A stretch of DNA of 64,000 bases from Podocnemis expansa (taxonomy: Eukaryota > Chordata > Testudines > Podocnemididae): contig ML682088.1 of assembly GCA_007922195.1 (NCBI GenBank), forward strand, positions 4,473,080-4,537,079, given 5' to 3'. How positions within the stretch are numbered: the stretch's first letter is position 1; each line of letters opens with the position of its first letter. Positions 22,306-33,194 of this stretch are shown in pieces. The notes beneath the pieces are model-generated. The model saw only the letters and a program-made list of their open reading frames with translations. It was not told the DNA's origin and ran no database searches. The position numbers and the translations under genes are program-made.

Positions 22306-23239
22306 ATATATATGTAAATAAACAAAAGGGTGTCTTTTGAGAATGTCTTACATATATGTTTGGTGCACAGTATAAATGTACATTCAAAAGCTTCTGTCAC
22401 AGAAAACTTTTCACTGTAAAGAACATCAAAATCCAGTGAATTTCATGTGACTAACTTCATGACAGGGGGGTAGAGTGGGGCAGGGTGGGGGGATTATTGT
22501 GGATATCTCAGTCATGTCCTAAGGAATTAACATAGTGAGTAGGAGGGGAAAAGGGGATATCTTCATTGCATAAGAAAACTACAACACCTAGGACAACGAG
22601 GTTCAGGTCCATGAGTGGGGCTCCAGGACATTACAATAGCTGCTAGCACACCCAACCAAACTGTGGTGTGTAAAAGATGTTCTCATCAATTAGCCGAAAG
22701 TGTTAGGGATAGCAGAGATGAAAGGCAAGAAGACAGGGCTCCACAAAAAGATCATTGGGACTCCACTCACAAAGAGAGGAGGCAATACAGACGAGAGGCA
22801 ACCTCCTTGGAACTCCTCCCTGAAAGCAAGAAGTGTTTGGTTTGGGTTCATAACAGGGCATCAGCACTCTCTCTTTATATATTTCTGTTTATATAAAGTA
22901 TCGAGCACATTGTACACCACATTAATGGGTAACATGCACAGTATCAACATAACATGCATTTAAGTGTTGGGATTTATGTTAGCTGAATATATGAAGCTCT
23001 TCTCACAATTCTGTTCATCCATGTCAAGTATCCCACAGCACATCACAAAGTTGAAGTCAACTTTGGCATTAAAAATAAGAAGCCTGTAAAAGGCAAGGTA
23101 CATGAATGATGTATCCTAGCACAGGTTCAGCTGTTCCTCAGCACCCAATAGGTCTGCACTGTAGTATCCAAAAAAAGAGATAAACACAGAAATGAGCAAC
23201 AAGTTAATGGACTGTTATGAATTGGTAGGTGGATTTTAG
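22306..23239. other. Nothing recognised
   Basis: Mixed sequence. Two overlapping plus-strand frames around 22,615-22,963 show no domain. No element recognised. Confidence 0.3.
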
Positions 23240-23366
23240 TGTTGTGTAAAGAATTAAGGAATTGCTTAATTTGAACTAATGAAAGCCTAATAAAAAACAG
23301 GTAATAAGTTAGTTTGAATTAAACCTCCTTAATTCAAACTACTTGCAAATGTAGATATACCCTAAA
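23240..23366. repeat. Short palindromic DNA-repeat fragment
   Basis: A perfect 12-base stem, agtttgaattaa with ttaattcaaact, separated by six bases, lies at about 23,311-23,340. The segment ends gtagatataccctaaatg, a border resembling the accctaa-type ends of short DNA transposons seen elsewhere in the window. Confidence 0.45.
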
Positions 23367-23565
23367 TGCATACAAACAGGCAGAATTGTTCCCTAAGATC
23401 AGATGCTTGCTACCACTTACTTTGGTGCAGCTTGCATTGTTCAGGGATGTGAATAAGCTACCTCCCCGAGTGACGCAAGTTACTTCAAGCCAAGCACCAG
23501 TGGGGACAGCACTCTGTCAGGGCAGGTCTATACTGCTCACTGTTTGCAGCAGTAGTCAGTGTTAC

Positions 23566-23720
23566 ACAAAAAAAGCAAGGAGTCTTGTGGCACTTAAAGA
23601 CTAACAGATTTATTTATCACATGAGCTTTCATGGGAGAATATCCCGCTTCATCAGATGCTTTGAAGAGGGAGAACTTGCAGAACTGAATGAAAATAAATA
23701 CAGAAGAGTGCAAGACGTGG
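23566..23720 (+). repeat. Dispersed repeat of the foldback family, unpaired form
   Basis: Begins agcaaggagtcttgtggcac, continues agactaacagatttattt, catgagctttcatgggagaa and cccgcttcatcagatgc, then the same non-complementary middle as the 21,080 copy (agaacttgcagaactgaatg, ataaatacagaagag). The tail is missing. Confidence 0.65.
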
Positions 23721-23879
23721 GATCAGGTCATATTGCAACAGCAAATCAGAGCATTTGTAAGGATTCAAACTCCACGAGAGAGCATACAGAGGGAAGGTGA
23801 AGTCAAATTACCTGTTATAATGTGAAAAGAATCCATAGTCACAATTCTGCCCTGCACAAGTTATGTACACATCTCAGTT

Positions 23880-24258
23880 CAACAGCCCTATGCCCAGCAT
23901 GTCCACTATGCTGAATTGAAGGGAGCGGCCTCCCTTTGACTCTGCGCTATTCCAAGTTGCAAGGGTGCTCTTAAAAGATTGGTTTCCTGATTGACTGAGC
24001 AGGTCTTCACAGACCTGATCAGTCAGTCAGGAAGGTCAATCTGACAGTGGTGATTTTGCCGTTGTCAGTGAAGACTAGCCCTCAGTTGGCGAGCCTTTCC
24101 CACTGACATAGCTACCGCCTCTCTCAGAGGTAGATTTATGATGCTGATAGAAGAATATTCTCTCTCTCCCTCATGCTATGCTGATGCCTTCACTAGACAT
24201 GCTCGATCAGTGCAGTGGCACCAAACAGCGCTTCTAGGGTAGACTAGCCCTAAGGATC
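23880..24258. repeat. Two adjacent short DNA-transposon-like repeats
   Basis: The first unit (about 23,960-24,065) contains gattgactgagcagg and gatcagtcagtcagg around a short spacer and ends gtcagtgaagactagccctc. The second (about 24,066-24,258) starts ttggcgagcctttccc, holds ctctctcagaggtag, and ends ctagggtagactagccctaa. Both endings share the word actagccct. The first is related to 15,986-16,120. Confidence 0.5.
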
Positions 24259-26144
24259 AGTCATAGCTGGTAGGGCCATAGAACCTTTTGAGTGAGCACT
24301 GGAGAAATGGAGATGAAGCACTGCAGCTATTTTTAAAACAGAGGATAAAGTGAATTAGTTGCTTTCAGTTCAAGACCAATCAAAGGACATTCTACCTATT
24401 CCTCTCTTCCTCTGAGACAAGGAATTGTACTTATATCCAGGAAATGCCCGATGGCTTGCATTGGAGGGAAGCAAGAGAAAACATAATTACCCTGAGGAAG
24501 GGAGAAAAGTTCTATAAAATATCTCCAAACAACTCTGCAAAGGGCCTATTTATCTGGACCAAAAGATCAAGACCAGCCAAAACATAAAACAGAAAAATCT
24601 GGGTGTGGAGACGACAAGCAACATAGGGTACAAATTCTGTTTCTTCTCAATAACACAGGAAAAACATTTGAGGAAAATTAAAAAATGTCAGTACATAGTT
24701 CACTGAAGGGCTCCAAAACTATACTATGGCATTGACTGCTACGCTAATACATACACATGTGAGGAATTACCCATTTGCCTTGAACCAGTGACAGGTTCCC
24801 AGAATGAGCTCTATAAGTCAGTGTAGTACTGCATTGGTCTCTACTGTGTCTAGATCTAGCCAGTGCTACTTAGTCCTTTAGAATAATTTTATAAGCTGTA
24901 AATTAATTGGGTCAAATTCACAGATACAACTCCAGAGAGCTGCAACTCTAACAGAATTATTCCAAGGATAAATTCAGCTCACTATTATCTGACATTTATT
25001 TCAGGCTACTGCAAGATCACAAGATGAAAACAATGGAAAATGTGCCACTAGTATGACTTAAAAGTAGTCCTTCCAAGTCCGTTTAAGAATGAGAGGGACC
25101 AGATGCAATGGACTCTGCTAACAAAAAAGTCCCATGACCATTTAGCACTTGCATCTGCAAAAAAAAAGTGCTATTAGCACTCATAGGAGAATTTATACAT
25201 CATCCCATTAGGAAATGGACTGAGACCAGCTCACTTCGTATAGGCTTACAAACTGCTCTTAGAATCCTACTGTTAGATGACAGCCTGATCATTACAATTC
25301 CCTGATCCACTCAGACCTTCAAATACCTCAGGAATTAGCCAGTTCTACAACATTCTAAAATATATTTTGTAAACACACATGCAAGATAGCTCACAAAATA
25401 GATTCAACCTTATAAAGGGAATATTAGTGGTTTTCCTACTAAAATACAATGCAAACTTTTCCCACCAGCCATTCCCTCATTCCAAAAACTCTGCCATTAT
25501 TAGAATTCACTCTTACAGAAAGAAAATGGCTTAGAGAAAACACCTGCTCCAAGAGACTCCTTAATTCAAATAACTGCTTATTTAAAATAAAAATAACCTC
25601 CTGTTATCTCACTTTCAGCTGTCAGCTTTGTTACTGCCCTGTTGGCATACACTGTCATTGAGTATGATGGGAAAAGTGGCCAAAATGAAAGGTAAAATTA
25701 AAATTAATTTTTCACTAGAGCACAAAAAGTAGTCATTTTCAAATTCTGATTTCATAATTTGTCAGTTAATGATAATCTTTGGTCGTAAATTGATACCTGC
25801 GCTGGAAGAAAATGAGGAGACTTCAGTTAATGTGCATTGCATGCTACTGAGACAATATGTTTAGTGCTTTATAAAGGAAAACACTGTTACTTAGCTGAAT
25901 GCTTTCCTGTTACCCCATGTGTAGACCATTTGTGTGTGGTATACGAGTATTATTATGTATTGCATTGTTTGGTTCTTTTAGGTCTTTTTACCCCAGCTTA
26001 TAGGATTTCAGCATTAGAGCTAGGAAGGAAAGAATTCCCCATTTAAGCAAGAATTTTCAGGAAAATTATCCAAAAAACAGGTTTTTCCAAAGATTTTCAA
26101 AGAAGGGTCAAGTACTAAACAAAACAATTCAGATCAGGCCAATC
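24259..26144. other. AT-rich DNA, nothing recognised
   Basis: About 1.9 kb without a supported gene, RNA or classified repeat. Short open frames of up to 70 codons are not supported. Confidence 0.35.
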
Positions 26145-26914
26145 AAAGCTTTATGCTGTAAGTATTACTAGACTAGCTTTATGTATATTGGCTGTAACTA
26201 AGTCAGATCTATAGCACTGGCTGAAAGAGATTAATAGGGACATTTTGAAGTGGCAAGAATAGAGAAAATAGGCAACAGATAATTTCAAAACTTTTAATTT
26301 TGATTTCAGCATTTCAATTTAACATTATTCTAACTTAACAGTAAGTTAAAGTTTGAAATTAAAAGCTGTTTAGAACTGAAAAACAGCACTCTGTTTAGAA
26401 AATGTTAAAACAGGAAATTCATCTAAACTGACCCTTTATGTGAAAACTCAGCTTTGACTAATCAGCATTTAAAAAAAAAAAAAAAAAGTTTCCCCAGAAA
26501 ATTCCTGATCAGTTCTATTCATCATCTTACTATAAAAAGATCTTTCTATACCCACACTTAGATCGACTGGGAAGTATGTACTGTGAGAAAAGGCCAAAAA
26601 CACTAAATTAACAGAACCTCAATTGGTAGCCTATGTTTTATGATGTAGGAGCAAGTGTGAACCTTTTATCCCTGCAGTGGATTATGCAGATTTGCTAAGT
26701 GCAAAGACAAAAAAAAATTTGTAATAGTATTTTAATCTTCTGTTCTCTAACCTGTTTTCACAAAAGTGTTCGGAGTCAAGATGTGCCTATTTTCTCTATT
26801 CTTACTACTTCGAAACGTCCCTATTAATCACTTTCAGACAGTGCCATAGATCTGACTTAGCTACATCCAATATACAGTAAAGCTAGTCAAGTAATACACA
26901 TAGCATAAAGCTTT
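26145..26914. mobile_element. Element with ~130-bp terminal inverted repeats
   Basis: The arm at 26,145-26,274 (starting aaagctttatgctgtaagta, ending gagaaaataggca) is the reverse complement of 26,784-26,914, with about 14 differences counted by eye (roughly 89% identity). The outer edge of each arm is the palindrome aaagcttt. The interior of about 510 bases is AT-rich, includes an A run at 26,470-26,486, and encodes nothing. No target duplication was identified at the borders. The structure fits a non-autonomous DNA transposon or foldback element of unknown family. Confidence 0.7.
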
Positions 26915-27348
26915 ACTGTGTGGGCTGTTTCAGATCCCCGTTAAGTTCATGATAGATAGTAGTTCTATGGTAAATCAAACTGTGGTAATTATACACTAAG
27001 CAGAAGAAGCCTGAAGGAATTCTCCCAAAGAAATGGGAAGACATTTACGACTCTTTACTGTCATTAGCTCAGGAACTAGGTTTTCATTGCTCTGACAATG
27101 ACAAATTGTGCATAATAAATATTCTATACATGCTTTCACAAGAGACATGCTAGTACGGTTCATTAAGGCATTTACTCACTATTACTATCCTACAGACACT
27201 CAAATCAAGAGTCAGGCCCGATAAACTAACACACAAAAGAAAAACCCCATGAGATTAGCTTAAAAGTCATGCAATTGAAAAAATAACCACTTTTGGCTTC
27301 CTTTTATTTGCCTTTTAGGTTTAAGCTTTTAGAGTCAACAGTTTCAAG
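26915..27348. other. Nothing recognised
   Basis: AT-rich spacer between the inverted-repeat element and the GC-rich hAT-like element. Confidence 0.3.
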
Positions 27349-27646
27349 CTTACCTCCAGGGGTGTCGCTGGCTGGGGGAGGGACCAGGGACATGGGCCTG
27401 GCCCCGCTCCTGGGCTGCAGGCCCCACCCCCAGCTTGCAGGCCCCGCCCCCTGGCCAGGGACAGGGACAGGCGCCACTGTGGGCGGCCAGGCCCCGGATT
27501 CCCGGCTGGGGATGGGGCCGCCGCGGCCACTGGCAGCTGGGCCCCAGATCTCCGGCCCAATTGGGCCAGAGATCCAGGGCACTGGCACTGGGGTTCGGGG
27601 CACATACCCCGGAGTGCCCAGTGCCAGTGACGCCCCTGCTTACCTC
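27349..27646. mobile_element. GC-rich hAT-like element with perfect target duplications
   Basis: The element spans 27,357-27,638. Its left end caggggtgtcgctggc and the inverse of its right end (caggggcgtcactggc) form terminal inverted repeats. It is flanked by identical 8-base direct repeats, cttacctc, at 27,349-27,356 and 27,639-27,646, the hAT insertion signature. The interior is strikingly GC- and CpG-rich, with repeated words such as caggccccgcccc. No transposase is encoded. Intact duplications and many surviving CpGs suggest a rather recent insertion. Confidence 0.85.
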
Positions 27647-27663
27647 TACAACTATGGGAAGAG

Positions 27664-27870
27664 TAGGTTGCTTACCAGTAACTGTCCTTCTTCAAGATGG
27701 GCTGCTCACATACATTCAGTTACAGTTATGTCTATGTGCCGCAGTGCGCGGTAGCTCGGAAAGTCTTTAGCCTTAGCCTGTCAGGTCAGGGCACATGGTC
27801 AACGCCCCCTCTGTGCTGCAACCGGGGCTATATAGGTGACCGTGACCTGACTCTCCCAGTCCCTTATACC
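27664..27870. repeat. DIRS terminal inverted repeat, distal (gene 3') end
   Basis: The run gctgctcacatacattcagt, tgtctatgtgccgcag, aaagtctttagccttagcct, gtcaggtcagggcac and ggctatataggtga is repeated in inverse orientation at 33,195-33,395, with scattered differences. The outer part, cttaccagtaactgtcc, is absent from the other end but is complemented in the internal region, as in DIRS elements. Confidence 0.8.
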
Positions 27871-27904
27871 TTCACCAACTCCACTAGCAGGGACAGTGGG
27901 AGGG

Positions 27905-28010
27905 ATCTGAATGTATGTGAGCAGCCTATCTCAAAGAAGGACAGTTACTGGTAAGTAACACATCATTCTTCAAGCGCTGCTCACATCATTTAGTTACAGG
28001 TGACTGCTAG
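27905..28010. repeat. DIRS internal complementary region
   Basis: This joins two terminal copies. The stretch gaatgtatgtgagcagcc to gacagttactggtaag (27,908-27,953) is the reverse complement of the left terminus at 27,669-27,725. The next stretch, ttcttcaagcgctgctcac to ttagttacaggtg (27,966-28,002), is the outer sequence of the opposite terminus. In DIRS replication this region is thought to align the two ends of the template to make a circle. Confidence 0.75.
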
Positions 28011-28035
28011 CCATACCCAAGGATGGTGGGAGGAG

Positions 28036-29340
28036 TTACAGTCTGCCCACGCTGAGTATGGCTCTGCCCAATGCGGCATCCTCTCTAGCCTGATGAACGA
28101 TAGCGTAGTGTGTCGTGAAGGTATGCAGCGATGACCATGTAGCTGCCCTGCAGATGTCTTGGATCAGGACCTTGGCGAGGAAGGCCATTGACGAAGCCTG
28201 GGCTCTGGTAGAATGAGCCCTGACAGTCCTAGGAAGTGGCGTATTCGAACTTCCATAGCACTCTTTGATACAGTTTACTATCCATTTGGAAATGCACTGT
28301 GAGGACACCGGAAGACCTCTTTTGCATTCAGCAACCGCCACAAAGAGTTGGGAGGTCTTGCAGAACAGAAGCGTGCACTCAGTGTACATTAGGAGCACTT
28401 TTTTCACATCCAGAGTGTGTCGCCTCCTCTGGTTCTCTGTAACCTGAGGATCTGAGTAAAATATTGGCAAGCAAATATCCTGATTGAGGTGAAACGAGAA
28501 ACTACCTTAGAGGGAGGAAGGAGGGGTGGGATCACAGTACCACTTTATCGAGAAAGAACCTCGTAGATGGGGGTTCTGAGGAAAGGGCCTTCAACTGAGA
28601 CATTTCTAGCTGAGGTGATTGCTACTAAAAAGGTTACCTTCCAGACAAGGACCAGTAAGGTACACGAGTCCAAGGGTTCATACAGGAGCTCTGTTAGTGC
28701 ATGGAGCACCACATTCAGGTCCCAAGGAGGAATGGGTTCATGGGGTTGTGGGAAAAGTCTTTCGAACCCCTTCAGGAACCTAGTGGAGGTAGGGTGGGAG
28801 GAAACAGGGACACCATCCACCTTTTTGTGGAGGGCTGAAATTGCTGCTAGGTGGACTCTCAGTGAGGAAAGAGAGACACTTTTGTCTCTAAGGTCTAGCA
28901 AATAATCAAGAATTAGGTGTAAAGGAGCTAGTGTAGGGTTTACTGCTTTACCTCAAGCCCAGCTGGAAAACCATTTCCATTTGGCTATATAGGTGGATCT
29001 GGTGGATGGTCTTCTACTACTAACCAGGACCTTCCTAACTCTGTCCGAGCAGAGCCTTTCCTGCTCACTGAGGCAAAGAGTCTCCAGGCTGTCAGATGTA
29101 GGCAACCTGGGTTCAGGTGCCACAGGTGCCCTGAGTCTTCTGTCAGGAGGTCCACCCACAAGGGGAGGCAGAATGGGGCTTCTATGGACAGCTCCAGCAG
29201 GAGCGAGAACTAATGTCTGTACCAGTTTGGAGCTATCAATACCATGTTTGCTCCGTCCATCTTTTTCTTCAGAAGGACCCTGTGTATCAACGGGACCAGT
29301 GGGAAGGCATACGTTAGAGGGCCTGACCAGGAGATGAGGA
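28036..29340 (-). pseudogene. DIRS tyrosine recombinase, broken
   Basis: The recombinase would join circular DIRS DNA to the chromosome. Pieces in several frames are recognisable. About 29,159-28,953 has the N-terminal part (PSTRSTYIAKWKWFSSW). The piece at 28,901-28,545 (118 codons) has LRVHLAAISALHKKVDG, FLKGFERLFPQ and ITSARNVS, where the arginine of SAR is the likely first catalytic residue. The piece at 28,470-28,036 has RAHSTRAQASSMAF with the H-x-x-R box at its residues 86-89, then DICRAATWSSLHTF and the likely nucleophile tyrosine at residue 122 (HTFTTHY). Catalytic residues seem retained, but stops and frame changes at about 28,950 and 28,540-28,470 break the gene. A frame upstream to about 29,340 continues the linker from RNase H. 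Confidence 0.8.
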
Positions 29341-29384
29341 AGGTGTCAGTGAGCGACCCCTCCTCCTGACTCGAGGGAGCAAAA

Positions 29385-31099
29385 TTACTGGCACTTGCGG
29401 ATCTGCCAGGTCACAAAAAGGTCCATTTGGCGTGTTCCCCATTTGTCAATGAGGTGAGAGAACACCGTACACGTATTGTGGAGCGACCACTCGTGATTTG
29501 CTAGGGGTTTTCTGCTGAGGAAGTCTGCCAGCCTGTTGTCCACTCCCTGTAGGTGTGCTGCCACCAGAGTGAAATTGTATTTCAGGGCTAATTCCCAGAG
29601 TTTGCATGCTTCCTTGCAGAGAGCTGGGGCGTGAACACCCCCTTGCGGGTTCACATAGAACATGGCTGCAGTGTTGTCCGTTAGAACCTGGACTGACCTG
29701 CCTTGTATCGTGTCCAGAAAAGTAACGAAAACCAATCTGATAGCCCGCAGTTCCTTCACATTTATGTGAAGAAGGCTGTCTGCATGGGACCAAAGTCCCT
29801 GGGTGGAAAGCCCCCCCAAAATGTGGGCCCCCCCACCCCGAGTCCAAGGCATCGGTCATCAGTCTCACTGTGGGCGTTAGTGTTTCGAAGGGAATTCCCC
29901 TCATGGCAAGCTGAGGGTCCTTCCAGATCTGTAGTGCCCCCAGGATATCTTGGGGAACCAACAGTACCTTGGATAGGGGGTCTTTCTGTGGGTGGAACAA
30001 TGTGGAGGACCAGACCCGGAAGGGCCTCATTCTTAGGTGTGTGTCTGAATCACAGAGGTGGAGGCTGCCATGTGCCCAAGCAGCTGTAGGCAGCAATGGG
30101 CTGTGGTCACTTAAAACTCCTGTAGCTCCATACTGATGGTAGAGATGGACTGAAATCTTGAGGGGGGGCACAGAAGGCTGGCAAGGGGAGGCATCTAAGA
30201 GAGCTCCTATGAACTCTATGCTTTGGGATGCGCAGATTTTTTTACTTTTCTCGATTTATGCAGAGACCCAGGTACCTGCACAGGTGGGTTACAGCTCTGA
30301 CATTGAGCTCTACCTGAGCTCTCAATTCCCTGTGTATTAACCAGTCATCTAGGTAGGGGTAGATCTTTATGCCCTGCCGGCGTAGGAATGCAGCGACCAG
30401 CGCCATGCACTTTGTGAACACCCTGGGGACCAGAGAGAGCCCAAAGGGGAGCGATGTGTACTGGAAATGATTTCCCCCCATGATGAATCTTAAGTACCTT
30501 CTGTGGCAGGGGCATATTGCTATGTGAAAGTAAGCATCTTTTAGATTGAGGGCTGCAAACCAATCCCCAGGAGACAGAGATGGGACAAGCTGGGACAGGA
30601 AACCATGTAGAACTTTATTTTCCTTATGTGTTTGTTTAAGGCTCTGACATCTAGAATAAGTCTTAGGTCCCCACTGGGTTTGGGGACCAGAAAGGATCAA
30701 GAAGAGAACCCTTTTCCCCTCTCCCGCTTTGGGACCCTTTCTATGGCCCTGAAGGAGAGGAGCTTGTCGCATTCCATCTCGAACAAGCGATCTAGTTCCC
30801 AGTTTCTCGAGGTCTGGGAGAGGGGGTGGTCTTCTGCCCCGAGAAGTTGATCAAAACTGTATGCGATACCCTCCCAAGACCATCTCGAGGCCCCATTGGT
30901 TGGCTGTGATGTCGGCCCAGTGTTGCACGAAGCAGTGTAGACAGTTGGTAAAGATTAGGGTTGAGGCTGTGGGTTCGCTGCCCTCAGAGTAACTGTCAAA
31001 AGCACTGCTTCCTCCCTGTTGAGCAGTTGGTACACTACCCGTGCCTGCTGGACTGTGAGGCGTGGGGCTTTCTATCCTTGCTCGAGCAGGCCTTGTCAT
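29385..31099 (-). pseudogene. DIRS reverse transcriptase/RNase H, broken
   Basis: The polymerase copies DIRS RNA into DNA, and RNase H removes the RNA strand. The N-terminal piece at 31,099-30,851 ends HWADITANQWGLEMVLGGYR, typical of the start of the DIRS RT domain. The piece at 30,772-30,242 holds LNLKDAYFHI (aspartate at residue 79), LPFGLSLVPRVFTK and the catalytic YLDD box at residues 140-143 (plus positions 30,344-30,355). RNase H begins in another frame with LMTDALDSGWG (about 29,860-29,830). After a frameshift in a C-run near 29,810-29,825 it continues with the glutamate in NVKELRAIRL, the aspartate in VLTDNTAAMFYVNPQGG and the final aspartate in DNRLADFLSRK. All active-site residues are visible but spread over at least three frames. 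A separate adenine-methylase domain, present in some DIRS elements, was not seen. Confidence 0.85.
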
Positions 31100-31187
31100 A
31101 ATCCAAGTCCCTGAGTGGTCATTGGGGATATTGGTAGGACTGAGAAAAGGAACTCTGCATCTGGACTTGCTGCTTTAACTGCTGTAG

Positions 31188-33111
31188 CTACTGTTGCAAG
31201 AGTTGATGAGGTTTCAAAAAGCGTTGGGCAGATCGCGGGGTGTACATTCCCAACAATCTGAGGGTGGCTCTTGAATCCTTCTTGCCATGCAGCTTAGCAT
31301 CTGTGGACTCAGCAGAGAGGTCAGGGCCTTCAAATGGTAGGTCCTGAATGATAGGCTGCATCTGTGGGGACAGGCCAGAGCCCTGAAGCCAGGTGGAGTG
31401 ACACATCACCGTGGTGGATGCCATGGTACGCGAGGCTGTGTCCAATGCATCCCAGGTAGACACCAAAGCATCTTTGGAGGCCAAGGCCCCTTCTTCAACC
31501 ATCACCTCATAATCTCTGAGGCAGTCCTTGGGGATAAAGTCACAAAACCCCTCCATGGCTCTCCAGAGGTTGAAAATGTATCTTACCATAAGGGCTTGGT
31601 CATTCAAGATACACAGCTTTAGAGCTGTGGTGGTGTAGACCTTTCTGCCGAGTAAGTTGAGCTTTTTGGCTTCTTTATTCTTGGAAGTACAGCCCAGTTG
31701 GCCCTGTCTTTCTTTCTGATTAACTGTGCCCACCACCAGGTATCCCGGCGTAGGGTGCTGGAAAAGGAAAGCAAACTTGTCCGAGGGGACATGATACTTG
31801 TGATCCTCCGCTTTTGACACTGGCAGAATTGAAGATGGGATCTGCCATCATGCCCTGGCAATTCTGTACACCCTTCTGTGAAGTGGAACAGATACCTTTA
31901 CTGGTGGGGCAGAGTTCCTGATGTCAAAGAGGGGGGTCAGTTTCCTCCTGGACCACCCCTAGTTCTATCTTCAAGTTCACTGCCATGTGGTGAAGTAAAT
32001 ACTGTTGCGCGCGGGAGTCGTCCTTATATGCAAGGGAGCTTTGGCAGGTGTGCTTGTCTGGGGAGGACAACGAAGGGGCCCGAGATATACTACACTGTGT
32101 AGAATCTGGGTCAGGCTCATCATCGGAAATATCCAAGGAGTCTGGGGACTGGGGTGGAGATGGTACTGACTGGTACCACGAAGCTGAGTTATCACTGGCC
32201 ATCATGTCTAGCCATTCATCCGACTACTCATTGAAAGCATCTCTGGTTGTGGTACGGCGTGGTGAAAAGCGGCCCCTGCCCACCTGGGAAGCCTTGGTGG
32301 CACGGGAGGAACTGGGCCGTGGCACCTGTACCGGAGTTGTTGGGGTCATCTTCTTCCTTGGCACGAGAGTCAGGGAGCATTTTCGACGACACTTACCCAC
32401 ACGTTCTCCGGTACCAGAGATGGTTTCTGGAGAATCAAGGGAACAGACGGAGTCCAGAAACGATGAAGAGGATGAGTTGAACCTCCATCTCCCAGGGCCC
32501 TGGTAGCACGGTACTGAGGGCTCGCAGGATGAGTGCCAATAGGAGTGACCATTGGCGTGATCGTCAGTACTATTTAGCAACACCAAACGGGGGCTCGACG
32601 GAACCGGACACGAGGGCAGTGCCGATTCTTGCATTGACTGCTTTCTAGGTGTGGGAGCCAGCTTACTCTTCAACCTGGCTTTCTTGGCTGGTACCAGAGC
32701 TGGGTCTTGGAACAGAGCCCATGCCATTGCTAGGGCTCATGATGTCACTGGTACCGAAGACAGTCCCGGTCCCGGCTCACAAGAGGGGGAACGAGGGGAT
32801 GGAGGCAAACAGTGCTGTGGTGGTACCAAAGACTATGCCGACTGCAGCTTTGAGCTCAGCGCTGGGGGTCGGTGTTGGGCGAGCTCCGGTGCAGGAGTTG
32901 CGTCAGGTGCCAGCGGAGCTCTAGTGGCTTGGGCGGCATCAGAGGCAGGCGCATGGTCCTCTGCGAGAATGCATAAGTGTCTCTCTCTGTCTTTGCGAGT
33001 CCTATATTTAAAGGACTGGCAAATAGAGCAATTTATCATGAGGTGCGACTCACCAAGGCACACAAGGCATTTCTCGTGAGGATTGTCGAGTGGAAAAGCT
33101 TTGGGACACAC
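31188..33111 (-). pseudogene. DIRS gag-like protein, broken
   Basis: The capsid-like protein of the element. Its N-terminal piece at 33,111-32,833 carries a CCHC zinc knuckle, CLVCLGESHLMINC (C-x2-C-x4-H-x4-C at residues 15-28), which would bind nucleic acid. A middle piece at 32,727-32,224 is rich in serine, proline and basic residues. A short acidic piece follows at 32,205-31,924 (SLDISDDEPDPDS). The 210-codon piece at 31,820-31,188 appears to be the conserved structural part (VPSDKFAFLFQHPTPGYLVV, RYIFNLWRAMEGFCDFI). At least three frame or stop disruptions separate these pieces. Assignment as gag rests on position before RT, the knuckle and resemblance to DIRS gag proteins. Confidence 0.75.
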
Positions 33112-33194
33112 TGGACATGGTTTAAAGCTGGAATTTTAATTTTTGAACAAAAGCGTAATGGGCACTTGCTTATACAAGTTTTTGGCTGATCCGA

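Noticed and set aside
22050..22340. A 96-codon plus-strand frame
   Set aside because: It is antisense to the recognisable LINE C-terminal peptide on the minus strand.
27293..27770. CpG-rich block that could be a promoter island with overlapping frames
   Set aside because: The block has exact hAT-like borders and an 8-base target duplication, so it is a mobile element and not a host promoter; the frames are compositional.
28567..32506. Plus-strand frames of up to 152 codons across the DIRS element
   Set aside because: They are antisense shadows of the minus-strand DIRS genes and show no domains of their own.
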